Source of the DNA: GCA-2726245 sp035513655
GTDB lineage: Bacteria; Planctomycetota; Planctomycetia; Pirellulales; Pirellulaceae
Assembly: GCA_035513655.1 (NCBI GenBank)
Contig: DATKBV010000545.1
Span: 1 to 8,729, forward strand
Length of the DNA stretch: 8,729 nt
Direction: 5' to 3'
Below the pieces are notes generated by a model, which was not told the origin of the DNA, did not search any database, and saw only the letters and a list, made by a program, of their open reading frames with translations. Position numbers and translations under genes: made by a program. How positions within the stretch are numbered: position 1 is the first letter of the stretch; every line of letters begins with the position of its first letter. Positions 1 to 6,885 of this stretch are shown here, piece after piece.

Positions 1-282
1 CAACTTGCCGATGGCGATTGGATCATGGTGGTCCACCGAGCAGGCTGTTCAAAGTGTTCTGAAGTGCGCGAGGAGTACCTGTCCAAGGTGTCGCAAGTCA
101 GTACTTCATTCGCTTCCCGAAGACTAGCGTTCATTGAGTTGCCGCCATTCCGGAATGAGTCCTTCAATGAATGTGCAATTTGCGTGGAGGGAAGGCTCAG
201 CGGTTCACTGAATTGGGTTGGGCGGACGCCCGTCGTCGTCTATCTGACCGACGGATTCGTCAGGGCAGTCATCGAGGGATGA
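1..282 (+). CDS. Thioredoxin-like redox protein, C-terminal part (5' end outside window)
   Basis: Frame 1 is open from the first base, so the gene enters from the left. The ATG at 25 is probably internal, because the coding-like residues LADGDWI lie before it. The sequence shows a CxxC motif (Cys-Ser-Lys-Cys, bases 46-57) just after a hydrophobic strand (WIMVVH). Further on, a Thr-Pro followed by a hydrophobic strand and Asp-Gly (TPVVVYLTDG) fits the cis-proline region of a thioredoxin fold. Planctomycete proteins of this outline often follow, or are fused to, a MauE/DoxX-like membrane redox domain and sit beside DUF1573 genes, as here. The likely role is thiol-disulfide exchange or electron transfer at the membrane, which is inferred. 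Only about 93 residues are visible, so a fusion to a membrane domain cannot be judged. The stop overlaps the next start (ATGA, 279-282), suggesting translational coupling. Confidence 0.72.
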   Translation, partial: QLADGDWIMVVHRAGCSKCSEVREEYLSKVSQVSTSFASRRLAFIELPPFRNESFNECAICVEGRLSGSLNWVGRTPVVVYLTDGFVRAVIEG

Positions 283-1424
283 AAGAGCATCGTATGCAAA
301 TCACAATGAAATCTTCCGACGCGAGTATTAGGTATCGATACCTTGGGGTCGTGTTGTGTTTACTCATCGGAACTGCCGCGGCAGCGCACTTTCGGTCCCG
401 CCGTGAACCAGATCAACTCGCTGCAGCTCGGTTGATTGTAGCCGAGGAGCACTTGAACTTCGGCACAGCTTGGGCGCAAAGTGAATTCAAGTGGTCTTTT
501 CCAATACACAATCCAACTACCGAGGCGGTCGAGATTATCGAGTTGCGAACGACCTGCGGATGCACGTCCGTTTCGCCACAAGCCTTGTGGGTCCTCCCGG
601 GCGAAACAGAGTCGGTAGACGTGACGTTGGATCTCACCTATCGTTCCCCCAACGTGGAACTCGCGCCAGAACAAGCGTTCCAGGTGGACATCTTACCTCG
701 CTTTGCGAGTCATATTCTCAACGGCGTTGCCTGGAAGCTCTCGGGGAAGGTTCGACATGCGGTACGCCTTTCTCCGGATGTCGTCGATTTCGGCGAAGAC
801 AGATTGATCGTTGGATTGCCGTTTGCGGAAATGGAATTGCTGGTGCAGCCTTTGGTGCCTCTTGCTGAGGTGCAAATTGAAATTGATCAGGATCTCGCAA
901 CGGTGACTCCGGTTGGTGAAAAAGTTGGCCAACCAATCGATAGCACTGGGCCACTGAAATACGTCGTTAAATTGTCGAACGCGCTGACGGCTAGGCGATT
1001 CGAGCTTTCTGGTCTGGTGACGGGCCGAACGAACGACGGCGAGGCATTTCCGCCTGTTGCTTTGCACATTAAGGGGACGGTTTCGCAATCGGTCAAAGCG
1101 TATCCCCGCGATGTGCGACTTGGCGTTAGGCGAATCGGGGATTCAGGAACGCTGGCAATCGAGCTCTCGACAGCTTCGGACGAGAAGTTCTCCGTTAGGA
1201 GCATTGCAACTTCGTCAGAATATGCTTCGGTCTCTCCTGGCGAGACAGGAACAGGCAACAACCACGTGTTCGATCTAACTTGGCGATGTGAGATCGTCGG
1301 CAAGCATTCGGAGAATTTGCTTTTTCATGTGGAAAGCGAGAGTGGTAAGCAAATTATTGTCGATGTGCCGGTCTCGATCTATGGCGTCAGCCCAAGAGGA
1401 AACAAACAGGAAGCTAATCAATGA
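279..1424 (+). CDS. Membrane-anchored DUF1573 domain protein
   Basis: The product is 381 residues from the ATG at 279, chosen because it overlaps the upstream stop as ATGA. ATGs at 294 and 306 are alternatives, and the reading frame back to 171 is overlap with the upstream gene. A hydrophobic segment at about residues 21-38 is flanked by arginines on both sides (RYRY before, RSRR after), fitting an N-terminal membrane anchor better than a cleaved signal. DUF1573 signatures follow: LNFGT (59-63), a beta-rich stretch with IHN, then TTCGCT (91-96) and a PGE loop. DUF1573 is an Ig-like (ASH-type) domain common in Bacteroidetes and Planctomycetes; its biochemical role is not firmly known. The remaining ~270 residues read as further beta-sandwich repeats (for example VVDFGED, DVRLGVRRIG). 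The context suggests a periplasmic scaffold or a partner of the upstream redox protein, which is inferred. No truncation is seen. Confidence 0.85.
   Translation: MKEHRMQITMKSSDASIRYRYLGVVLCLLIGTAAAAHFRSRREPDQLAAARLIVAEEHLNFGTAWAQSEFKWSFPIHNPTTEAVEIIELRTTCGCTSVSPQALWVLPGETESVDVTLDLTYRSPNVELAPEQAFQVDILPRFASHILNGVAWKLSGKVRHAVRLSPDVVDFGEDRLIVGLPFAEMELLVQPLVPLAEVQIEIDQDLATVTPVGEKVGQPIDSTGPLKYVVKLSNALTARRFELSGLVTGRTNDGEAFPPVALHIKGTVSQSVKAYPRDVRLGVRRIGDSGTLAIELSTASDEKFSVRSIATSSEYASVSPGETGTGNNHVFDLTWRCEIVGKHSENLLFHVESESGKQIIVDVPVSIYGVSPRGNKQEANQ
1408..1413 (+). promoter_or_regulatory. Ribosome binding site of the exported membrane protein gene
   Basis: AGGAAG lies seven bases before the ATG at 1421, inside the end of the DUF1573 gene. 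It supports this start, which also overlaps the upstream stop as ATGA (1421-1424). Confidence 0.5.
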
Positions 1425-2533
1425 AACCCTGCAATTACTACGTGGCCGTCGCGATTGCCGTCTCATGTTGTGGCGGGACATTGGCACTTGGATTCGAATC
1501 TGAGACAGACACAATCGATCGTGTTGTGCGCGATTGGACAGCTCGGCGCGCGCAGTACCCGATCGTCCAGTATCTCGTTGAGGGCGAAGTAACGGTCCCC
1601 AAGGGAGCCCTGAACGGAATCAGTGATATGTTGAATATGGGAGGTGGGGCTTCGGAAGCGAGTCCGAGCGAAGACAGTCCACCCGAAGACGCAACGTATT
1701 CGAGTTCGCGTACTTACCTGATTGATTTCAAACAGGGGCTCGTCCGTCGTGAACACGACGAAATGATCTGGGAGGCAAACTTACGAGTTTTTAACAGAAC
1801 AATGGTGGTAACCGTGTTCGACGGAGTGTCGGTGAAATCGTATGAGCCTAAGTCGGAGAACACGCGAACACATTACGACATTGTCAAAAACACGCCTGAA
1901 TACAACTTCAGGGAGGGAGCACGGATGTACCCTGATCCGCATGATTCTCCGATCTTCTACGCACATGGAGTCCCTTTACTGACGAGCGATATCGTCAATG
2001 ACATTGGTGCGTCCGTCAGCTCGAGCATGCTGCGTGTGCGACGCAAGCGGGATGATATCGTTGACTTGCGAGCGGGAACAGACGAGATGTACTCGGAGTT
2101 CCAAGTAGATTTGGCACGCGACTCCGCAATTGTTGCCGCATCGTTCGTAATCAGCGGTGACACGACCTGGGACGTCGCCATCGAATACAGTCGTCTTGAT
2201 GGAGCGTGGCTCCCGAAAAGTTGGCGAACGAACAACTTTGGACGCGATGGTACGCCGACGCTGACCGGACGGTTTGACGTCAAAACAATTGACACGAACA
2301 TCGACGAAAACGTGTCCCCATCGCAGTTCCAGCTTGTTCCGTCAAAGAATGAAGTTGTCCTAACGAACGAAGGGCATTTTCGCGTGGGGGCGAATGGTGA
2401 CCTCGTTCGGTTCGACCCCCGAGCTCCGCCGAGTAGCGGTTTTCCGTGGACCATCTGCGTGCTGGCGGTCGGTGGTGGACTGCTTATTGCAGCCAGTCTG
2501 TTCGTAATGCGCCGCAACAAAGCAAGCGGTTAG
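1421..2533 (+). CDS. Exported protein with C-terminal transmembrane anchor, unknown function
   Basis: I do not recognise a named family in this 370-residue product. It begins with a signal-like stretch (residues 6-24, hydrophobic, with Cys-Cys-Gly-Gly). AVSC at 13-16 is only a weak lipobox, and cleavage after ALG at 22-24 is equally possible. Residues 74-91 are a Gly/Ser/Glu/Pro linker. The body is rich in beta strands, with phrases such as YLIDF, VFDGVSVKSYEP and WLPKSW. These recall in outline the LolA-like or outer-membrane lipoprotein-sorting type of planctomycete proteins, but this is a weak impression. A clear membrane segment at 341-362 is followed by RRNKASG, predicting a bitopic protein with a large outside domain and a short cytoplasmic tail. 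It overlaps the DUF1573 gene by four bases (ATGA) and is preceded by AGGAAG, so coupled translation is likely. Confidence 0.8.
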   Translation: MKPCNYYVAVAIAVSCCGGTLALGFESETDTIDRVVRDWTARRAQYPIVQYLVEGEVTVPKGALNGISDMLNMGGGASEASPSEDSPPEDATYSSSRTYLIDFKQGLVRREHDEMIWEANLRVFNRTMVVTVFDGVSVKSYEPKSENTRTHYDIVKNTPEYNFREGARMYPDPHDSPIFYAHGVPLLTSDIVNDIGASVSSSMLRVRRKRDDIVDLRAGTDEMYSEFQVDLARDSAIVAASFVISGDTTWDVAIEYSRLDGAWLPKSWRTNNFGRDGTPTLTGRFDVKTIDTNIDENVSPSQFQLVPSKNEVVLTNEGHFRVGANGDLVRFDPRAPPSSGFPWTICVLAVGGGLLIAASLFVMRRNKASG

Positions 2534-2576
2534 TGTTGTTGATCTCACGTCAGTTGAAACACTTCCCTCATTGCAA

Positions 2577-2582
2577 AAGGAG
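2577..2582 (+). promoter_or_regulatory. Strong ribosome binding site of the small Cys-rich protein gene
   Basis: AAGGAG, part of AAAAGGAGAG, stands eight bases before the ATG at 2591. It is the best Shine-Dalgarno match in the run and fixes the start. It sits in a 57-base gap (2534-2590), one of only two sizeable gaps in the run. A TTGAAA at 2554-2559 has no -10 box at a suitable distance, so no promoter is claimed. Confidence 0.7.
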
Positions 2583-2590
2583 AGTCGTCG

Positions 2591-2992
2591 ATGAAACGAA
2601 AAGTGACAATCATGTTGAGTCTCGGAACGGTCATGCTCGCAGCGGCTGGCACGTTGTGCTTGCGTGCGTACGGACAGGGGGGATGCACTTTGGACTGTGA
2701 GCGTATCACTTCCATGTCAGGCATCAGCAACGGTTTCGCATATTGTGGCGATTTTTCGGCTGGCGAGACAGGTAGAGAGGTTGTCACTCCGGGAGGCACC
2801 GGTGGCACTGTCTGCACACTCGACGGCCAACAGACGTTCAACTATATTGAAGGGGTGTGTGATGACTGCGAACGTTCGCCAGGCCAGACGCGCGCCTTTG
2901 AAGGCTTAGGCGCGGGAGGTGGCGGTCAGCTGCAGATAGGATTCGGCAAGTACGGTTGCTACGTCTCTGGCAGCGGAATGGGCTGCATGTAA
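2591..2992 (+). CDS. Small exported glycine- and cysteine-rich protein
   Basis: This is a 133-residue protein of no recognised family. A lysine/arginine N-region (KRK) and hydrophobic core (about 5-24) form a signal peptide, with probable cleavage after Ala-Tyr-Gly (28/29). The mature part holds eight cysteines, at 32, 36, 52, 75, 90, 93, 123 and 132, an even number that could form four disulfides. Two short echoes are visible: DCER occurs at 35-38 and at 92-95, and CTLD at 32-35 and 75-78, hinting at an old internal duplication. Glycine is frequent, especially at 105-119 and in the GGTGG stretch around 68-72. The ATG is supported by AAGGAG eight bases upstream. It lies in the same run as a thioredoxin-like protein, so it could be a client for disulfide handling, which is inferred. 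A metal-binding role for its C-x3-C and C-x2-C pairs is an alternative. Confidence 0.82.
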   Translation: MKRKVTIMLSLGTVMLAAAGTLCLRAYGQGGCTLDCERITSMSGISNGFAYCGDFSAGETGREVVTPGGTGGTVCTLDGQQTFNYIEGVCDDCERSPGQTRAFEGLGAGGGGQLQIGFGKYGCYVSGSGMGCM

Positions 2993-3006
2993 TCGTCCCT
3001 CTCATA

Positions 3007-3038
3007 GCGTGGCCGTGAACATCGCTTCTCGGCCGCGC
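3007..3038 (+). terminator. GC-rich hairpin between the Cys-rich and propeller genes
   Basis: GCGTGGCCG (3007-3015) pairs with CGGCCGCGC (3030-3038), giving nine base pairs including one U-G wobble, around a 14-base loop. It is followed by CCCTTTAATGG, where only three Ts occur, so it is a poor intrinsic terminator. It may act as a partial terminator, an mRNA-stabilising 3' structure for the small gene, or a structure near the propeller start. The alternative GTG start at 3009 falls inside the stem, which favours the ATG at 3045. Confidence 0.35.
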
Positions 3039-3044
3039 CCTTTA

Positions 3045-4262
3045 ATGGTTCCAAAGCGCATGAGAGTTAATCTCCTTACAACGATGACGCTGCTCGTGGC
3101 TGTGTTATCTTGCCACGGGGCGAACGGCCAACGGCGAGTCGCGTTACCGCCGGTAAGTGGTGGCAACCGTGTGCCGATCAATATGACGCCCTCACGGATG
3201 GCATTTTCACGCGGCGGTACAGAACTCGTCTACGCCGTGGGAAATCACCTTGTTATTTGGTCGATCAATGATCGGAAAGAAGTTCGACTTCCGGATCAGC
3301 ATTTCGGCGACGCTCCAGGGGATTTCATCCGCATGCTGGTGATGTCACCAGACGGCAACTGGCTGAGTACGGGGGATCATCGAGGAACAATCAATCTTTG
3401 GAAATGGAAGTCGGAAGTTGACCAAATGACCGCGACGGAGATCGCTCCGCCGGTCGAGACTGATCCCGAGGCACAGTACCTCGGATACTCGACGTGGTGC
3501 GCGTTTTCGCATGACGGGCGGATGCTTGGCTGGGCAAGTCTTCAAAGTGCGGCACCAAACAACGACCGAGAGTTCGTGATTCATCTCACCGAACTTCCGT
3601 CGGTACAGGAGTTGGGAATAATCCGCTGGGATTACGACATGAAGAAGGAGGCTCCGGTCGACATTGCGTGGTCGCAAGATGACAAGTCGATTCAGCTTGC
3701 ACATAGCTTTCGGCACCGAACTCGCGCTTCCTGTGAATTAAGATCGTGGCAAGTTTCCACACGGGAGCCAATCAAATCCGCTGACAGGTCGTTTCCGTTG
3801 GTAGCGTTAGGAGTTCCGTTCTCGTTTCGTGCCGAAGGAAAATACCTCGCCTTTTCAAACAGTCTCGATGGCACTCTACAGCTCTTGGAGTTGTCTTCAG
3901 GACGAATACAGGCTTTCCCCGCGACTACAAGAACGAGACTTACGGCGTGGCAGGAGGAGTATGTGATATCACCAGATGGGCGTTTCATGGCCGTTGGTCA
4001 GCTAGATCGTGCGCCAATCAATCAGCCGCCATTGGCCGTGATTTGGGACTTACAAGAACGTGCGATTGTGGCAAGACTGCCACACGAAGGCGCTGTCCAA
4101 GTATTTCCGGGTGCTTTTTCGCCCGACAACAAGTACCTCGCCACCGTCGTGCGAAACATTTGGGACACCGCGCCTGACCCGGATGAAACTCGTGCGACGC
4201 ATTTTATTTGGGACTTGTCCCCTGAAACCGGAACGGAAGCGTCGAATCACTCACGCCCGTGA
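3045..4262 (+). CDS. Exported seven-bladed WD40-like beta-propeller protein
   Basis: The product is 405 residues from the ATG at 3045. In-frame alternatives are a GTG at 3009 and an ATG at 3060; none has a good ribosome binding site. A basic N-terminus (VPKRMR) and hydrophobic core (about 10-22) make a signal peptide, with probable cleavage in GANG/Q (28/29). VLSC resembles a lipobox only loosely. After it, seven WD40-type units can be read: the strand openers MAFSRGG, LVMSPDG, CAFSHDG, IAWSQDD, FSFRAEG, YVISPDG and GAFSPDN are each followed by an xIW, LW or SW type strand (VIWSI, NLWKW, HLTEL, RSWQV, QLLEL, VIWDL, FIWDL). Seven blades give a closed propeller, usually a protein- or ligand-binding platform without catalysis. 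Partner and function are unknown. Its TGA overlaps the start of the glycosyltransferase gene, implying joint expression. Confidence 0.82.
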   Translation: MVPKRMRVNLLTTMTLLVAVLSCHGANGQRRVALPPVSGGNRVPINMTPSRMAFSRGGTELVYAVGNHLVIWSINDRKEVRLPDQHFGDAPGDFIRMLVMSPDGNWLSTGDHRGTINLWKWKSEVDQMTATEIAPPVETDPEAQYLGYSTWCAFSHDGRMLGWASLQSAAPNNDREFVIHLTELPSVQELGIIRWDYDMKKEAPVDIAWSQDDKSIQLAHSFRHRTRASCELRSWQVSTREPIKSADRSFPLVALGVPFSFRAEGKYLAFSNSLDGTLQLLELSSGRIQAFPATTRTRLTAWQEEYVISPDGRFMAVGQLDRAPINQPPLAVIWDLQERAIVARLPHEGAVQVFPGAFSPDNKYLATVVRNIWDTAPDPDETRATHFIWDLSPETGTEASNHSRP

Positions 4263-6052
4263 TGCATGTGAAAGCTTGGATTCTAGCGGGTGTATTCATT
4301 GCGATTCATGTAGGCCTACTTGCATGGAGTGCTTGGGTTCACAGTCCAACCGCCGATGAACCCGCGCATTTGGCGGCGGGGATCAGCCATTGGTACACAG
4401 GGCGTTTTCGACTTTACTGCGTGAATCCGCCGCTTGTTCGATTGGTGGCGTCGGCACCCACGATCGCAATGCGTCCCGCCATCGACCTGAGCAGCTACGA
4501 CGATTCACCAGGGATGCGGCGTGAGTTCGAAGTTGGGCAGACGTTCTTTGAAAGAAATCGGCTTGCCACTTGTCACCTCATGACAGTCTCGCGTTGGGCG
4601 TGTTTGCCGTTCAGCCTCCTGGGCGCTGTGATCTCATTCATTTGGGCAAAGCAACTGTTTGGCCCCGGGGCGGGAGTCTTGTCGACGTTGCTTTGGTGTA
4701 TCTGTCCGAACCTACTAGCGTATGGATCCTTGATCGTTCCGGATGCTGCCGCGACGGCGTTCGGCTTGGCCGCAGTCTATACCTTTTGGCGCTGGATGCG
4801 ATGCGCCTCGTGGGATTGGGCGCTGGTCGGAGGGGTGACGCTCGGGCTAGCGCAACTCTGTAAGACCACGTGGATTCTATTGTTTGCAATCTATCCTGTG
4901 TTGTGGATCGTCCGGAACTGGCCGTTGACTGACAAGTCTTGGTCCTCCGCTCGTACTGAGTCGCTGCAGTGGACCGTGATGATGTTATTGGCAATTCTCG
5001 TCGTCAATCTGGGATACGGATTCGAGGGATCATTCCATCGTCTCGGCAGTTACGAATTCGTGTCACAGACACTTGGCAACGTACAGAACCCGTCGCCAGT
5101 CAACATAGCGACGGGAAATCGTTTTCAAGAAAGTGTCTTGGCGCATGTTCCCGTGCCCCTCCCCAAGCCGTATGTCGATGGCGTCGATCTCCAGAAATGG
5201 GACTTTGACAGACGCCTCTGGTCCTATCTTGCCGGCGAATGGCGACACGGAGGTTGGCCACATTACTATTTGTATGCGCTGGCCGTAAAGGTTCCGGTTG
5301 GCATCTGGCTGCTTGGAGGCATTGCGGTTTATACCCGGTTTCGCAGCATGAAAGACGGGATTGGCTGGCGAGATGAGTTTATTGTGCTTGCCCCGGCGCT
5401 CGCGATCGTGGCATTCGTAAGCGCTCAGACCGGATTCAATCACCATGTGCGATACGTTCTACCCGCGCTGCCATTCTTTTTCATATGGATCAGTGGTCTG
5501 GCGCGATGTCTTGAGTTGCGCCACCGTATTCTCTCACGACTTGTGACTGTAGCCATGGTCGCCGCGATCATTAGCAGTTTGTCGTGTTATCCACACTCGC
5601 TTTCGTACTTCAACGAAATTGTTGGCGGACCGCGCAAGGGACACGCCCATCTCGTCGATAGCAACGTCGACTGGGGACAGGATCTACTTTTCCTCAAACG
5701 ATGGCTCCGGCGGAATCCCGACTGCGATCAGATTTCGGTTGCTTATTTTCCTAGTGATTTCGACCTAGCAAATCTGCACATCTCGGCAGTTGAGCCACCG
5801 AAGACGTACAGCGAAAGACAGGGCCACCTGATGCGAAGAAGCGGGCCATATCCCGGTTGGCACGCAATCAGTGTAAATCGAATCCGTTCGCGAACGCGGG
5901 AGTACGATTACTTCCTCGCACTTGAACCCGTCGCGATGGCAGGTTACTCCGTCTATATCTATCGCGTCACGTTGCCCGAGGCGAATCGTGTTCGGAAGGA
6001 GTTGGGATTGAAACTCCTCAACGAAGACGACCGCAAGGAGCGAGTACCGTGA
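4262..6052 (+). CDS. GT39/PMT-like membrane glycosyltransferase
   Basis: The product is 596 residues from the ATG at 4262, which shares its A with the upstream TGA. A GTG directly before it (4259) is the alternative, and no clear ribosome binding site is present. A first membrane span (about 5-25) is followed by an outside loop with SPTADEPAH. Its Asp32-Glu33 fits the acidic pair of the protein O-mannosyltransferase/ArnT-like GT-C fold, and NPPLVR follows. Many further spans (for example AILVVNLGYG, GIWLLGGIAV, IVAFVSA, VAMVAAIISS) lead to a soluble tail holding SYFNEIVGGP (from residue 448) and VDSNVDWGQDL (465-475), a stretch I associate with bacterial members of this family. Such enzymes transfer a sugar from a polyprenyl-phosphate donor to protein or lipid on the outer face of the membrane. 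The neighbouring GT2 gene is a natural donor-making partner. The acceptor is unknown. Confidence 0.88.
   Translation: MHVKAWILAGVFIAIHVGLLAWSAWVHSPTADEPAHLAAGISHWYTGRFRLYCVNPPLVRLVASAPTIAMRPAIDLSSYDDSPGMRREFEVGQTFFERNRLATCHLMTVSRWACLPFSLLGAVISFIWAKQLFGPGAGVLSTLLWCICPNLLAYGSLIVPDAAATAFGLAAVYTFWRWMRCASWDWALVGGVTLGLAQLCKTTWILLFAIYPVLWIVRNWPLTDKSWSSARTESLQWTVMMLLAILVVNLGYGFEGSFHRLGSYEFVSQTLGNVQNPSPVNIATGNRFQESVLAHVPVPLPKPYVDGVDLQKWDFDRRLWSYLAGEWRHGGWPHYYLYALAVKVPVGIWLLGGIAVYTRFRSMKDGIGWRDEFIVLAPALAIVAFVSAQTGFNHHVRYVLPALPFFFIWISGLARCLELRHRILSRLVTVAMVAAIISSLSCYPHSLSYFNEIVGGPRKGHAHLVDSNVDWGQDLLFLKRWLRRNPDCDQISVAYFPSDFDLANLHISAVEPPKTYSERQGHLMRRSGPYPGWHAISVNRIRSRTREYDYFLALEPVAMAGYSVYIYRVTLPEANRVRKELGLKLLNEDDRKERVP
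6035..6040 (+). promoter_or_regulatory. Ribosome binding site of the GT2 gene
   Basis: AAGGAG lies inside the end of the GT39 gene, eight bases before the GTG at 6049 and eleven before the ATG at 6052. The spacing favours the GTG, giving a GTGA overlap with the upstream stop. Confidence 0.5.
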
Positions 6053-6873
6053 TGGCGAGCCTTGGAAAGCAATCGATGAACGTCGGCCGTTCATCGGCGG
6101 AACATCCGCCTTTGCTGACGGTACTGGTTCCCGTCTTCAACGAATGCGAGCGAGTAACAACTGCACTACAGCATGTTTGTCAGTCAGCATTTGCAATGCA
6201 GGTCGTTGTCGTGGACGACGGCTCGACAGACGCGACGTCCATAGCGCTCCGGGAATGGGACCGACCACCTTACGTCGCGGTACTTTCTCACGCTCAGAAC
6301 CGTGGCAAAGGCGCGGCGATCAGAACCGCGATCAAACACGCGGTGGGCAGGTTCACCATCATCCAGGACGCGGACCTCGAGTACGACCCGGCGGATTACT
6401 CGAAACTCCTTGAGCCGTTGCTCAATGGCGAGGCAGACGTGGTGTACGGCTCTCGGTATCTCAACCGTGCGAATGACTTCTCCGGTCGGAGGCGATTTGA
6501 TTGGGGCGTAAAGTTTTTGAATCTGATCGTACGGTTGATGTACGGTGTAAAGATCACCGATGAAGCAACGTGTTACAAGCTGTTTCCTACGTCGTTGCTG
6601 CGGGCGATGGATTTGCAGTGCGAGCGGTTCGAATTTTGTCCCGAAGTGACGGCGAAGGCTTGCCGACTTGGATTGCGGATCAAAGAAGTCCCAATCAGCT
6701 ATTCGCCACGTTCAATTGCCGAAGGGAAAAAAATTCGCTTGCGCGATGGCATCCAAGCATTATGGACGTTGTGGAAATATCGTAAGTGGGATGGATACTG
6801 GGAACCCGATGTGAGCGAGGAGGGTTCGCAAGCGAGGTTCCAACAATCAATGGATGCAGTTCGCGCGAGATAA
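6049..6873 (+). CDS. Family 2 glycosyltransferase, DPM1-like polyprenyl-phosphate sugar synthase
   Basis: The product is 274 residues from the GTG at 6049; the ATG at 6052 would remove one residue. The GT-A fold is clear: LTVLVPVFNE opens the nucleotide-binding domain, DDGSTD is at 56-61, and the catalytic metal motif is Asp107-Ala-Asp109 in QDADLEYDP. Next come YGSRY and then ERFEFCPEVTAK. A C-terminal RSIAEGKKI block followed by RDG is typical of the dolichol-phosphate-mannose synthase-like branch. No membrane spans follow the catalytic domain, so it resembles the short soluble or peripheral DPM1 type rather than the GtrB type with two spans. It probably moves a sugar from a nucleotide donor to polyprenyl phosphate on the cytoplasmic face. 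The sugar cannot be read from sequence. It overlaps the GT39 gene by four bases, which supports a donor-transferase pair. Confidence 0.88.
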   Translation: MMASLGKQSMNVGRSSAEHPPLLTVLVPVFNECERVTTALQHVCQSAFAMQVVVVDDGSTDATSIALREWDRPPYVAVLSHAQNRGKGAAIRTAIKHAVGRFTIIQDADLEYDPADYSKLLEPLLNGEADVVYGSRYLNRANDFSGRRRFDWGVKFLNLIVRLMYGVKITDEATCYKLFPTSLLRAMDLQCERFEFCPEVTAKACRLGLRIKEVPISYSPRSIAEGKKIRLRDGIQALWTLWKYRKWDGYWEPDVSEEGSQARFQQSMDAVRAR

Positions 6874-6885
6874 GAGAACCCGCAA

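Noticed and set aside
171..278. Extended N-terminus for the DUF1573 protein starting at 171
   Set aside because: It would overlap the redox gene by over 100 bases, and its residues (RRRLSDRRIRQGSHRG) look like out-of-frame translation. The ATGA at 279 is the better start.
693..1088. 131-codon minus-strand frame, with others at 360-674 and 887-1303
   Set aside because: All sit antisense within the DUF1573 gene, have unstructured Arg/Ser-rich products and lack ribosome binding sites.
1957..2520. 187-codon open frame on the minus strand
   Set aside because: It lies wholly antisense to the exported protein gene, and its product is Ser/Arg-rich without domains or a signal. It is a shadow of the + strand codons.
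2554..2582. Possible promoter before the small Cys-rich gene (TTGAAA at 2554-2559)
   Set aside because: No -10-like sequence occurs 16-18 bases downstream; that position is the ribosome binding site.
3009..3044. GTG start of the propeller gene
   Set aside because: It has no ribosome binding site and lies inside a hairpin stem. It would add residues ahead of a normal signal peptide that begins at 3045 or 3060.
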